Positions 48,101 to 60,100 of a stretch of 64,000 nt of DNA are shown here, piece by piece. Both the position numbers and the translations under genes were made by a program. The stretch is from NCBI GenBank assembly GCA_964019135.1, contig OZ025249.1, positions 5,072,039 to 5,136,038 of the forward strand, in the 5' to 3' direction. The DNA is from Arenicola marina. Its lineage: Eukaryota > Annelida > Polychaeta > Arenicolidae. The notes beneath the pieces are model-generated. The model saw only the letters and a list, made by a program, of their open reading frames with translations, was not told where the DNA came from and did no database searches. Position 1 is the stretch's first letter, and each line of letters opens with the position of its first letter.

Positions 48101-51100
48101 ATTATCCCGGAAGGTTTCTGGACTCAACGTGTCATGTCTTTCATTCCATTCTCTGGGAGATAATGCGAAGATGCTGGATGGGTGTCGTTGCACATATTCA
48201 TATAGATGTCTACATAGGTACCCTTTGGAGGATTATGTTGAGTATATTGTCCGCTGACCGGTGTGTTGTTACCGCAGACGACCACTCGCGAGTGTTGCTG
48301 GACTGTCTGGAGGGCGACCCGCATTCCGACTACATCAATGGAAACTATATAGATGTAAGTGGGGCCAAAACTATGAGGAAACTATGTAAATGTCAGTGGG
48401 GCTAAAACTATGATGAAACTATATAGATGTCATTGGGGCTAAAACTACGAGGAAACTATATAGATGTAAGTGGGGCAAAAACTATGATGAAAACTCTCCT
48501 CATTTAACGGGGCTAATGTCCCAATTTATGTACAATATTCAGATAATTTATTAGTGGATTTGATTCTCTCCAAATGGAATATAATAAAGGGATAGTGATA
48601 TATTCAGCAGATGTATACATATCATGATTGTATCTTGTCTTTCTGTACTATTGCAGGCCTACATGAAGCCCCAAGCCTACATTGCCACACAAGGTGGGTG
48701 GTCAACCTTTAACAACCAGCCTTGGTTAACGGTGTGAGGGGCGTAGGGACAAATCTTGTCCACTTGTCATTCCGTATCATTCCCACAGTGGGTTAAATCT
48801 TACCGATGAAATCTTATTATTATACCTTGGTGATGACGACATGGGCTCTGACCATATGTAACGTGGTTGTTGACTGGATATATCATCCATGACATGATAT
48901 AGGTTGTTACCGCTATTTATCCTCGAGAGCTTACCCCTTGATTCATTGTCTATTGCGACTGAACGTCTCGACCGTGCCTTGACCTGTGACGTGTGACACG
49001 TGTTGCAGGTCCCAGCAAATACACGCTGAACGACATGTGGCGGGCGGCCTGGCAGCTCAACTCTCACCGCATCATCATGGTGACCAACCTGGTGGAGGAT
49101 GGCCGGGTAAGCTCAGTCCCTCTCTTATCGTCATGGTGACCAACCTGGTGGAGGATGGCCGGGTAAGCTCAGTCCCTCTCTTATCGTCATGGTGACCAAC
49201 CTGGTGGAGGATGGCCGGGTAAGCTCAGTCCCTCTCTTATCGTCACGGTGACCAACCTTGTGGGGGATGGCCGGGTAAGCTCAGTCCCTCTCTTATCGTC
49301 ATGGTGACCAACCTGGTGGAGGATGGCCGGGTAAGCTCAGTCCCTCTCTTATCGTCACGGTGACCAACCTTGTGGGGGATGGCCGGGTAAGCTCAGTCCC
49401 TCTCTTATCGTCATGGTGACCAACCTGGTGGAGGACGGCCGGGTAATCTCAGTCCCTCTCTTATCGTCACGGTGACCAACCTTGTGGGGGATGGCCGGGT
49501 AAGCTCAGTCCCTCTCTTATCGTCATGGTGACCAACCTGGTGGAGGATGGCCGGGTAAGCTCAGTCCCTCTCTTATCGTCATGGTGACCAACCTTGTGGG
49601 GGATGGCCGGGTAAGCTCAGTCCCTCTCTTATCATCATGGTGACCAACCTTGTGGAGGATGGCCGGGTAAGCTCAGTCCCTCTCTGATCATCATGGTGAC
49701 CAACCTGGGGGAGGATGGCCGGGTAAGCTCAGTCCCTCTCTGATCATCATTGTGACCAACCTTGTGGAGGACGGCCGGGTAAGCTCAGTCCCTTTCTTAT
49801 CGTCATGGTGACCAACCTGGTGGAAGATGGCCGGGTAAGCTCAGTCCCTCTCTGATCGTCATTGTGACCAACCTGATGGAGGATGGCCGGGTAAGCTCAG
49901 TCCCTCTCTGATCATCATGGTGACCAACCTTGTGGAGGATGGCCGGGTAAGCTCAGTCCCTCTCTGATCGTCATGGTGACCAACCTTGTGAAGGATGGCC
50001 GGGTAAGCTCAGTCCCTCTCTTATCATCATGGTGACCAACCTGGTGGGGGATGGCCGGGTAAGCTCAGTCCCTCTCTTATCGTCATGGTGACCAACCTGG
50101 TGGGGGATGGCCGGGTAAGCTCAGTCCCTCTCTTATCATCATGGTGACCAACCTGGTGGAGGATGGCCGGGTAAGCTCAGTCCCTCTCTTATCGTCATGG
50201 TGACCAACCTGGTGGAGGGTGGCCGGGTAAGCTCAGTCCCGCTCTTATCGTCATGGTGACCAACCTTGTGGGGGATGGCCGGGTAAGCTCAGTCCCTCTC
50301 TTATCGTCATGGTGACCAACCTGGTGGAGGGTGGCCGGGTAAGCTCAGTCCCTCTCTTATCGTCACGGTGACCAACCTTGTGGAGGATGGCCGGGTAAGC
50401 TCAGTCCCTCTCTGATCATCATGGTGACCAACCTTGTGGAGGATGGCCGGGTAAGCTCAGTCCCTCTCTGATCGTCATGGTGACCAACCTTGTGAAGGAT
50501 GGCCGGGTGAGCTCAGTCCCTCTTTGATCATCATGGTGACCAACCTTGTGGAGGATGGCCGGGTAAGCTCAGTCCCTCTCTGATCGTCATTGTGACCAAC
50601 CTGATGGAGGATGGCCGGGTAAGCTCAGTCCCTCTCTGATCATCATGGTGACCAACCTTGTGGAGGATGGCCGGGTAAGCTCAGTCCCTCTCTGATCGTC
50701 ATGGTGACCAACCTTGTGAAGGATGGCCGGGTAAGCTCAGTCCCTCTCTTATCATCATGGTGACCAACCTGGTGGGGGATGGCCGGGTAAGCTCAGTCCC
50801 TCTCTTATCTTCATGGTGACCAACCTGGTGGGGGATGGCCGGGTAAGCTCAGTCCCTCTCTTATCATCATGGTGACCAACCTGGTGGAGGATGGCCGGGT
50901 AAGCTCAGTCCCTCTCTTATCGTCATGGTGACCAACCTGGTGGAGGGTGGCCGGGTAAGCTCAGTCCCGCTCTTATCGTCATGGTGACCAACCTTGTGGG
51001 GGATGGCCGGGTAAGCTCAGTCCCTCTCTTATCGTCATGGTGACCAACCTGGTGGAGGATGGCCGGGTAAGCTCAGTCCCTCTCTGATCATCATGGTGAC

Positions 51101-54100
51101 CAACCTGGTGGAGGATGGCCGGGTAAGCTCAGTCCCTCTCTTATCGTCATGGCGACCAACCTGGTGGGGGATGGCCGGGTAAGCTCAGTCCCTCTCTGAT
51201 CGTCATGGTGATCAACCATCAGTTCAAGTTCAGGGAGGAAGGTGTCAGTGAAGCTGTATATCTCACATATCTGTGGATGTCTTGGTCACGTGTTTTAGTT
51301 TCCTGTTTTAGTTTCCCTGTCACGGCTGGGACCGATGAACAAGGCGCCCTCTGTAGGAGGGGGATCTCTGTTGTATTTAATGAACTCCACAGTCCTATCT
51401 CGTTGACCAACGATGATGAGATGGGACAGTGTTGTATAAGATCTATAAAGGGAGGGACATTGTATGAGGTCATGGTGCTCAATGGAATGGGAGGGCGTGT
51501 GGTGAGAGAGCAGCTGTTACAGAGAGCGAGGGCAGCCGTTACAGAGAGCTAATTGAAACTGTTAATCGGATTAAAACAGCCACAATGCGGTTTGTGAGAA
51601 GGAAAGATTACGACATAATTCGCCTCTGCATCAGACACCTTATTGCGGCCTGGCCTCTCAGTGTGACCTAGTTAAGCTGCGCTGTTATTTTTTATTTAAG
51701 GTAAATAAGGATCTTGGTATCTCTGATTAACTTAAGCATTCCCTCAGAAGAATTTGCCTTCTCTATTATTATCGTTGTTATCATTTTGGCTGTGTACTCC
51801 TGTTTTTGTGGGTCACGATGTACGTTCTATTTTCGTGGCTTGAGCCACTATTTACTTTGCGTTCTATACAACGAACAGCCATTTTACAAAGCGAAATGAT
51901 GTTTGTTTCAATTCCTTTTAGATATCGTTAAGTGCTGAGCATAATCAGGTATATAGTGTAGACATGGTCTAGACGGCTCTGTAATGTTGATCTACAACCA
52001 TTTTCTGTGGTCCACTGTGAAATACGCCGCTCACCTCTGGGTTTCGTTTGTCGCTGTCGGAATAATGCTTTTTAACGCGATGAATCGGAATTAATACAGC
52101 TTTGTTGGCTACAACATGAATATATAGAGCCGGTTTTTTACCTGTGATCACAAATCTGATTATTATAAATAAGTTAAATGTGTTGTCTTGTTGACCTGCT
52201 ATAATAGATATCGTCTTTCACTCTTGGTTATCTGATTCGCATATCAGTCGTGATCTCGTCCGCATATCATCTCTTTCATTTCTTGCCTATCGTCTCACTA
52301 ATGCTTTAGTAATCTAATCATGGAACTTGCTGGTAACATGTGTTGAACAAGAAGCCCTTGTGGATTTTAAAGCGAGGTGCGAGGTGTAGGAGGGCCGGAC
52401 CATCCGAGTTCGTCGAGGTACGCCATTTATAGAGTCAACTCGTGCATCGTGGGTGGCGAGTCGTGCTGGAACAAAATGAACAGTTGATGGTGGCAGCGGC
52501 AGCGGCAGTGGTGGTGTGCATGTATGAGCAACAGTCTCCATGCTGGTTTGGGGTTAATGGACCCACAGTATATGTTACCTCAGCCGCTATCGGTGGCCGC
52601 AACCGCGGCATTTTGCATCGTGGGGAAATAGTTGCATTGGAACAAAATGACCAGTTTTGCCAGTTTTGTACGGCAGTTGCAGTGGTGCACGTGTTGGCAA
52701 TGACAATGGGGCAATATGGTTTCTATATGTTATGGGATAGGCTGGACCTACCGTGTAGTATTTTATAAATACCGACGGCTGAAGGTGTCAGAACGTTGGT
52801 ATTAATGCCTTTATTAAATATGAGATGTTAAGGAACTATTCTGAAAGGTGTTGTTTTGTATTAGTTGGCGATGGGTATTCCCTTATAGCTGCTTGTTAGA
52901 ACTCCTAGTTGAGACGGTAACGGTGGCGTTGTTAATGCCAGTGGGCGATGGTGAATATTTACTCTTCTGTCGCATTCCTTGTGGGTGTTGGGAAGCGTAT
53001 ATCTGTGCGAGGCAATGAGGGTATTAATTTTCTCTCCCTACTAACTCCGCAGATGAAGGCGAAGATTGTCCTTTTGTATATATAATTCCAAGTGTTTTCA
53101 ACCTGGATTTTGTTTATAACCTTTACCCGATCTTACCGTATGTTATTTTATTTAATATTTTCACATAAAAGATAAGAATGAAATTAAGTTCAGGGAAATA
53201 TATTATACTATTCCCTCGTTTGTTTTAAATGGGAGGCAGGACAAGGTAGCCGTATGTAGTCGCTCGGTACACCCACCCTTTACACCCACCCCTATACACC
53301 CACTCCTATACACCCACCTCGATACACCCACCCCTATACGCCCACCCTATACACCCACCCCTATACACCCACCTCGGTACACCCACCCCTGTACACCCAC
53401 CTCGGTACACCCACCCCTATACGCCCACCCTATACACCCACCCCTATACACCCACCTCGGTACACCCACCCCTGTACACCCACCTCGGTACACCCACCCC
53501 TATACGCCCACCCCTATACACCCACCCCTATACACCCACCCCTATATACTCACCCCTATACACCCACCCGGTACACCCACCCCGGTACACCCACCCCTAT
53601 ACGTCCACCCCGGTACACCCACCCCTAAACAACCAACCCTATACACCCACCCCTATACACCCACCCCGGTACACCCACCCCGGTACACCCACCCCTATAC
53701 GCCCACCCCGGTACACCCACCCCTTTACACCCACCCCTATGCACCCACCCCTGTACACCCACCTCGGTACACCCACCCATTAACGCCCACCCCTATACAC
53801 CCACCCCTATACACCCACCCCTATATACTCACCCCTATACACCCACCACGGTACACCCACCCCGGTACACCCACCCCTAAACGCCCACCCCGGTACACCC
53901 ATCCCTTTACACCCACCCCTATGCACCCACCCCGGTACACCAACCCCGGTACACCCACCCCTGTACACCCACCCCTATACACTCACCCGGTCCACCCAGT
54001 GTGGCCCTGCACTGTGAGGTGACAGTGTTGCCCCTGGCTGTGGCCGTGCACTGTGATGTGACAGTGTTGCCCCTGGCTGTGGCCGTGCACTGTGATGTGA

Positions 54101-57100
54101 CAGTGTTGCCCCTGGCTGTGGCCGTGCACTGTGAGGTGACAGTGTTGCCCCTGGCTGTGGCCGTGCACTGTGAGGTGACAGCGTTACCCCTGGCTGTGGC
54201 CGTGCACTGTGAGGTGACAGCGTTGCCCCTGGCTGTGGCCGTGCACTGTGATGTGACAGTGTTGCCCCTGGCTGTGGCCGTACACTGTGAGGTGACAGTG
54301 TTGCCCCTGGCTGTGGCCGTGCACTGTGAGGTGACAGTGTTGCCCCTGGCTGTGGCCGTGCACTGTGAGGTGACAGCGTTGCCCCTGGCTGTGACCGTGC
54401 ACTGTGAGGTGACAGCGTTGCCCCTGGCTGTAGTCGTGCACTGTGAGGTGGCAGTGTTGCCCCTGGCTGTGGCCGTGCACTGTGATGTGACAGTGTTGCC
54501 CCTGGCTGTGGCCGTGCACTGTGATGTGACAGTGTTGCCCCTGGCTGTGGCCGTGCACTGTGAGGTGACAGTGTTGCCCCTGGCTGTGGCCGTGCACTGT
54601 GAAGTGACAGCGTTACCCCTGGCTGTGGCCGTGCACTGTGAGGTGACAGCGTTGCCCCTGGCTGTGGCCGTGCACTGTGAGGTGACATCGTTGCCCCTGG
54701 CTGTGGTCGTGCACTGTGAGGTGGCAGTGTTGCCCCTGGCTGAGGCCGTGCACTGTGAGGTGACAGTGTTGGCTGTGGCCGTGCACTATGAGGTGACAGC
54801 GTGGCCCCTGGCTGTGGCCGTGCACTGTGAGGTGACAGCGTGGCCGTGCACTGTGAGGTGACAGCGTGGCCCCTGGCTGTGGCCGTGCACTGTGAGGTAA
54901 CAGCGTGGCCCCTGGCTGTGGCCGTGCACTGTGAGGTAACAGCGTTGCCCCTGGCTGTGGCCGTGCACTGTGAGGTGACAGCGTGGCCCCTGGCTGTGGC
55001 CGTGCACTGGGAGGTGGCAGTGTTGGCTGTGGCCGTGCACTGTGAGGTGACAGCGTGGCCGTGCACTGTGAGGTGACAGCGTGGCCGTGCACTGTGAGGT
55101 GACAGCGTGGCCCCTGGCTGTGGCCGTGCACTGGGAGGTGGCAGTGTTGGCTGTGGCCGTGCACTGTGAGGTGACAGCGTGGCCGTGCACTGTGAGGTGA
55201 CAGCGTGGCCCCTGGCTGTGGCCGTGCACTGGGAGGTGGCAGTGTTGGCTGTGGCCGTGCACTGTGAGGTGACAGCGTGGCCGTGCACTGTGAGGTGACA
55301 GCGTGGCCCCTCGCTGTGGCCGTGCACTGGGAGGTGGCAGTGTTGGCTGTGGCCGTGCACTGTGAGGTGACAGCGTGGCCGTGCACTGTGAGGTGACAGC
55401 GTGGCCCTTGGTTCCAGCACAAGTGCGAGCAGTACTGGCCGGAGGGGGAGCCCCGTACGTATGACGACATCACCGTGGAGATGACAGACGTCGAGCAGTT
55501 CGCAGACTTCATGATCCGCTCCTTCAACATCACAAAGGTAGGGACGGGGTCCCTGTAACTTAGTGTAAGGCCTAATTAGCCTCGGAAAGGGTCCCAATAG
55601 GGTCCAAATTGGGCCTCGAGATGGCCTCTATAAGGTCCCAATAGGGTATGTACTGCGGTGTTTTAGGTTAACTTCCAATGCTGCCGCTCACCACTATTCA
55701 ATATAGCTCACGTATTACTCATATCTAGCATTTCGTACAAAGCCCCAATGGATGGTGTCCAGGGCGTGGTAGACGTTGTGACTGACACGGGGTGGTTGCC
55801 TTGCAGGACGGGACGACCAAACCCATCCACCAGTTCCACTTCACCTCCTGGCCGGACCACGGGGTGCCGCAGTACGCCACCTCCCTCCTCGCCTTCAGGA
55901 AGAAGGTCCGGAGCTATGACGACCCCACGGCCGGACCCACCATCGTGCACTGCAGGTGAGTCCTTATATACGCTGCCCAGCTAACGGTCTGGTTAACGCT
56001 TGCTGTGCAGTATACTGTTGAAGGCATGATGTACATTTTTATTTGTACTACATGGGTACACTCTCCGGTGTACACTGCACATGGTGTACTGCGGGTGTAC
56101 ACAATGTATACGACAGGTCACATTAGGGCACTACAAGTGTACACAGTGTATTTGTATGCAATGTGTACTGCATTTTTACGAAATGTGTACTGCATTTGTA
56201 CGCAATGTGTACTGCATTTTTACGAAATGTGTACTGCATTTGTATGCAATGTGTACTGCATTTGTATGCAATGTGTACTGCTTTTGTACACTATATACTA
56301 CATGTGTACACTAAATATACTAGAGATGTACTCTCTACATACTATACACTACATGTGTTTCCATGCTGTGTACGTGTGTTGGGTCCGCCTTCAGCGCCGG
56401 GGTGGGGCGGACGGGCACGTTCATCGCGGTGGACTACCTGCTGGACCAGGCCAAGACCGAGGGTCAGGTCGACATCTACCACTGCGTTAAGCAGATGAGG
56501 ACCAAGCGAACAAACATGGTGCAGACGCTGGTAGGTACAGCCCCCCCCCCCCCCACAACCACCACCACCACCACCGCCACCACCACAGCGCGGGGATAAT
56601 ATCAGCCAGGACCTGAGCGGTATAGCCCAGATCGTAGTCAATATAAACCGAGACGTTGCCAATATGAACCGAGACGTTGCCAATATAAACCAAGACGTTT
56701 CCAATATAAACCTGGACGTGGTCAATATAAACCGAGACGTTGCCAATATAAACCGAGACGTTGCCAATATAAACCAAGACGTGGTCAATATAAACCAAGA
56801 CGTTGCCAATATAAACCAAGGCGTGGTCAATATAAACCAAGACGTTGCCAATATAAACCAAGACGTTGCCAATATAAACCAAGACGTGGTCAATATAGCC
56901 AAGACGTGGTCAATATAAACCAAGACGTTGCCAATATAAACCTGGACGTGGTCAATATAAACCAAGACGTTGCCAATATAAACCAAGACGTTGCCAATAT
57001 AAACCAAGACGTGGTCAATATAGCCAAGACGTGGTCAATATAAACCAAGACGTTGCCAATATAAACCAAGACGTGGTCAATATAACCAAGACGTGGTCAA

Positions 57101-60100
57101 TATAAACCGAGACGTTGCCAATATGAACCGAGACGTTGCCAATATAAACCAAGACGTTTCCAATATAAACCTGGACGTGGTCAATATAAACCGAGACGTT
57201 GCCAATATAAACCGAGACGTTGCCAATATAAACCAAGACGTGGTCAATATAAACCAAGACGTTGCCAATATAAACCAAGGCGTGGTCAATATAAACCAAG
57301 ACGTTGCCAATATAAACCAAGACGTTGCCAATATAAACCAAGACGTGGTCAATATAGCCAAGACGTGGTCAATATAAACCAAGACGTTGCCAATATAAAC
57401 CTGGACGTGGTCAATATAAACCAAGACGTTGCCAATATAAACCAAGACGTTGCCAATATAAACCAAGACGTGGTCAATATAGCCAAGACGTGGTCAATAT
57501 AAACCAAGACGTTGCCAATATAAACCAAGACGTGGTCAATATAACCAAGACGTGGTCAATATAAACCAAGACGTTGCCAATATAAACCAAGGCGTGGTCA
57601 ATATAAACCAAGACGTTGCCAATATAAACCAAGACGTTGCCAATATAACAATGCCATAGTCATTATAAGCCGGTAATTGATCAATATAACCGGGACTTGT
57701 TCAATTTAAGTCATGACGTCGTCAAGTGCTGTGGTGTATGCGGTATGTAGCAATATGACGTCATCACTTGCTGTGTTCTCGTTCCAGGAGCAATATTTGT
57801 TTGTGTACGACGCGCTGTTGGAGGCTCTGAAGAGCGGCGACACGTCATATCCGTGTAACAGCTTCCGGCAGAAATATGCCGAGCTGCTGCAGGTCAGCCA
57901 GGACACGGGGCGAGTCCGGCTGGAGGAGGAGTACGAGGTCAGGGTCCGCCGGTGACACCCAAGTCATCCACCCATCCATCTTCGTCTTCCCCTGTGTCTG
58001 GGGCCTTTCATCCCACACATTGCATCATCCCGGCGGGTTTCACGGCCGAATTAAACCGTCAGGTTCAAAACAGTATCCTAAAACATCGACAGTCCATTCT
58101 ATTTCCATCCATCTTGTAATTGTTCATGATTTGTTTGTTCCCACTGTCATCTCATCCTAATGTAAAATCAATATACGTGTAGATCTAACAATATTATTCC
58201 TCAAGTATTTAGTTTATGCTTGATTTGATTTTCTTGTGTGTCTGCAGCTCCTGGGTACGATGTCGCCCTCTGTCGGTGGCACCAACTCTAAAGACATCTT
58301 GGATCCTGAAAATCTGGAGAAAAACCGACACCAAGACATTGTGCCGCGTGAGTGCAGATTACTAACAGTCGACTGTATCGAACGCCCTAATGACGTCTAA
58401 CAAGCTGTTTGACACATTAAGCCTTTAATCGCGATACACATACATGGAGATATGCATTGTATTTATACTTAGGTAGATTCTGTACACTTTGTAGGCACAG
58501 CGGAGTGCTTAATAAGTATAACATAGATATATCTTATTTCATTTACGTGTAATGTCAGAGTATAGTAAAGGTGTGTATTTAAGTATATTGATAACTATTC
58601 ACTTCACCTATTGCCTGTATGTGCGGTGAGTATAAGCTGGCTGTGTCTGTGTTCCCCTAGTGGACAACCTGTCGAGGCCTTACCTGTTGACGTACATTCC
58701 CGGTGCAACAGACTACATCAACGCTGTCTTCGTCGATGTAAGCTTCCCTCATACCTCCTATAACACCCTAGACCTCGATACAAGGCCTTGTAGTCCCGGG
58801 GCCACATAGGACGTGTGGGTGGGTGGGTGGGGTGGGGTGGGTTGGGGTGGGGTGGAAATCCGAGATATGTTGTATGACAATTGTATGATCTAGCTAGGAA
58901 ATGTGCACATGGTGGTCGATCTGCTTGCTATGTAAGGCGAAATCAGTGTTTTGTATCGCTCACGTATAACTCACGCGTAGTGTTTAGTTAAATGGTCGAT
59001 TTTGTAGAGCTCCAAATGACTAGGTGAAATGTTGAGTTCGTTTGTTGATATTTTACATGTGAGTGAAATGGGTCTTAAACAAAAGGGACTTTTCGAAATG
59101 ACCACTATTTACATATGGGCGATAATGGGTGTTTGTTGCAGGGCTACAAGCAGCGCGATGCCTTCATCATCACCCAGATGCCTCTCCCCAACACGCTGGT
59201 CGACTTCTGGGCCATGGTGTACGACCACGACTGCCGCACGGTCATCATGATGAACGACCTTGACCCTGAAGACCCCGTATGTAATGTGAACACGCTGGGT
59301 GACACGTGCTCTGGTCTCGTCAGGAAGGGGGAGGGGGGCTGCAACGTCGTATATATTGATTGAGTGGCGTTCATATTTTTATAATAATTAATATATATAA
59401 TATGTTTATGATGCTAATTTACTTTTTGCAATGTTCCGTAATTATAGATCATACGGAAATTATTACATTGAGTTTGAATCGCCTGAAATTGATAGGAAAT
59501 AATGAGTAAGTATTAGCGGTGACTCCTAATTGATCCCTTGTACCCAAGCCCTCTTTTAGCTGCTAATAAGGCCCACGTTAGCCGAAGTGGGAGTCTGTGC
59601 CCCTTACTGAAGTCTTGCTCCATCGCACAATAGTCTCTCTCAGCGATGGTGCATCTTCAGACCCCATTGGAAGTCTCGACGGGCCGGTCAGTTTGATGTA
59701 ACTTACCGTTGAGTCCTGGTTTGGCTGTGTTGTTGACTGGCTGTTGTCTTGCAGACGTGTGCCAGGTACTACCCGGAGGACGCCGGCACAGTGAAGCACG
59801 GACAGTTCTCCGTGGAGACCGTCGCCGTGGACCCCAGCGTCGCCAACGTCCTCGTCCGAGATCTCAGTCTCACCTACAACAAGCGGGTCAGTACTCGGGA
59901 GATTCCAGTACTCGGTATACGAATTTGGGTATTCGGTACTCGGATTCCGCGCTCAGCCCCAACACATTGTTATGATATTCGTTTAGTGACCGCCGATATT
60001 ATGGAATCAACCTTTGCTAAATAATTTGAAAATATAATTTGTGAAAAATCCTACGCGTATAAATTTAAGTGTCCGTGGCAAACGCTGGCGTTGAGCGTTA

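Noticed and set aside
52443-52690. A diverged tandem duplication as a transposon
   Set aside because: Only about 60-80 nt are shared, with no terminal repeats or target duplication.
53975-55597. A 540-codon His/Pro-rich minus-strand frame
   Set aside because: It is the reverse reading of the 39-bp array, and it overlaps exon 27 on the other strand.
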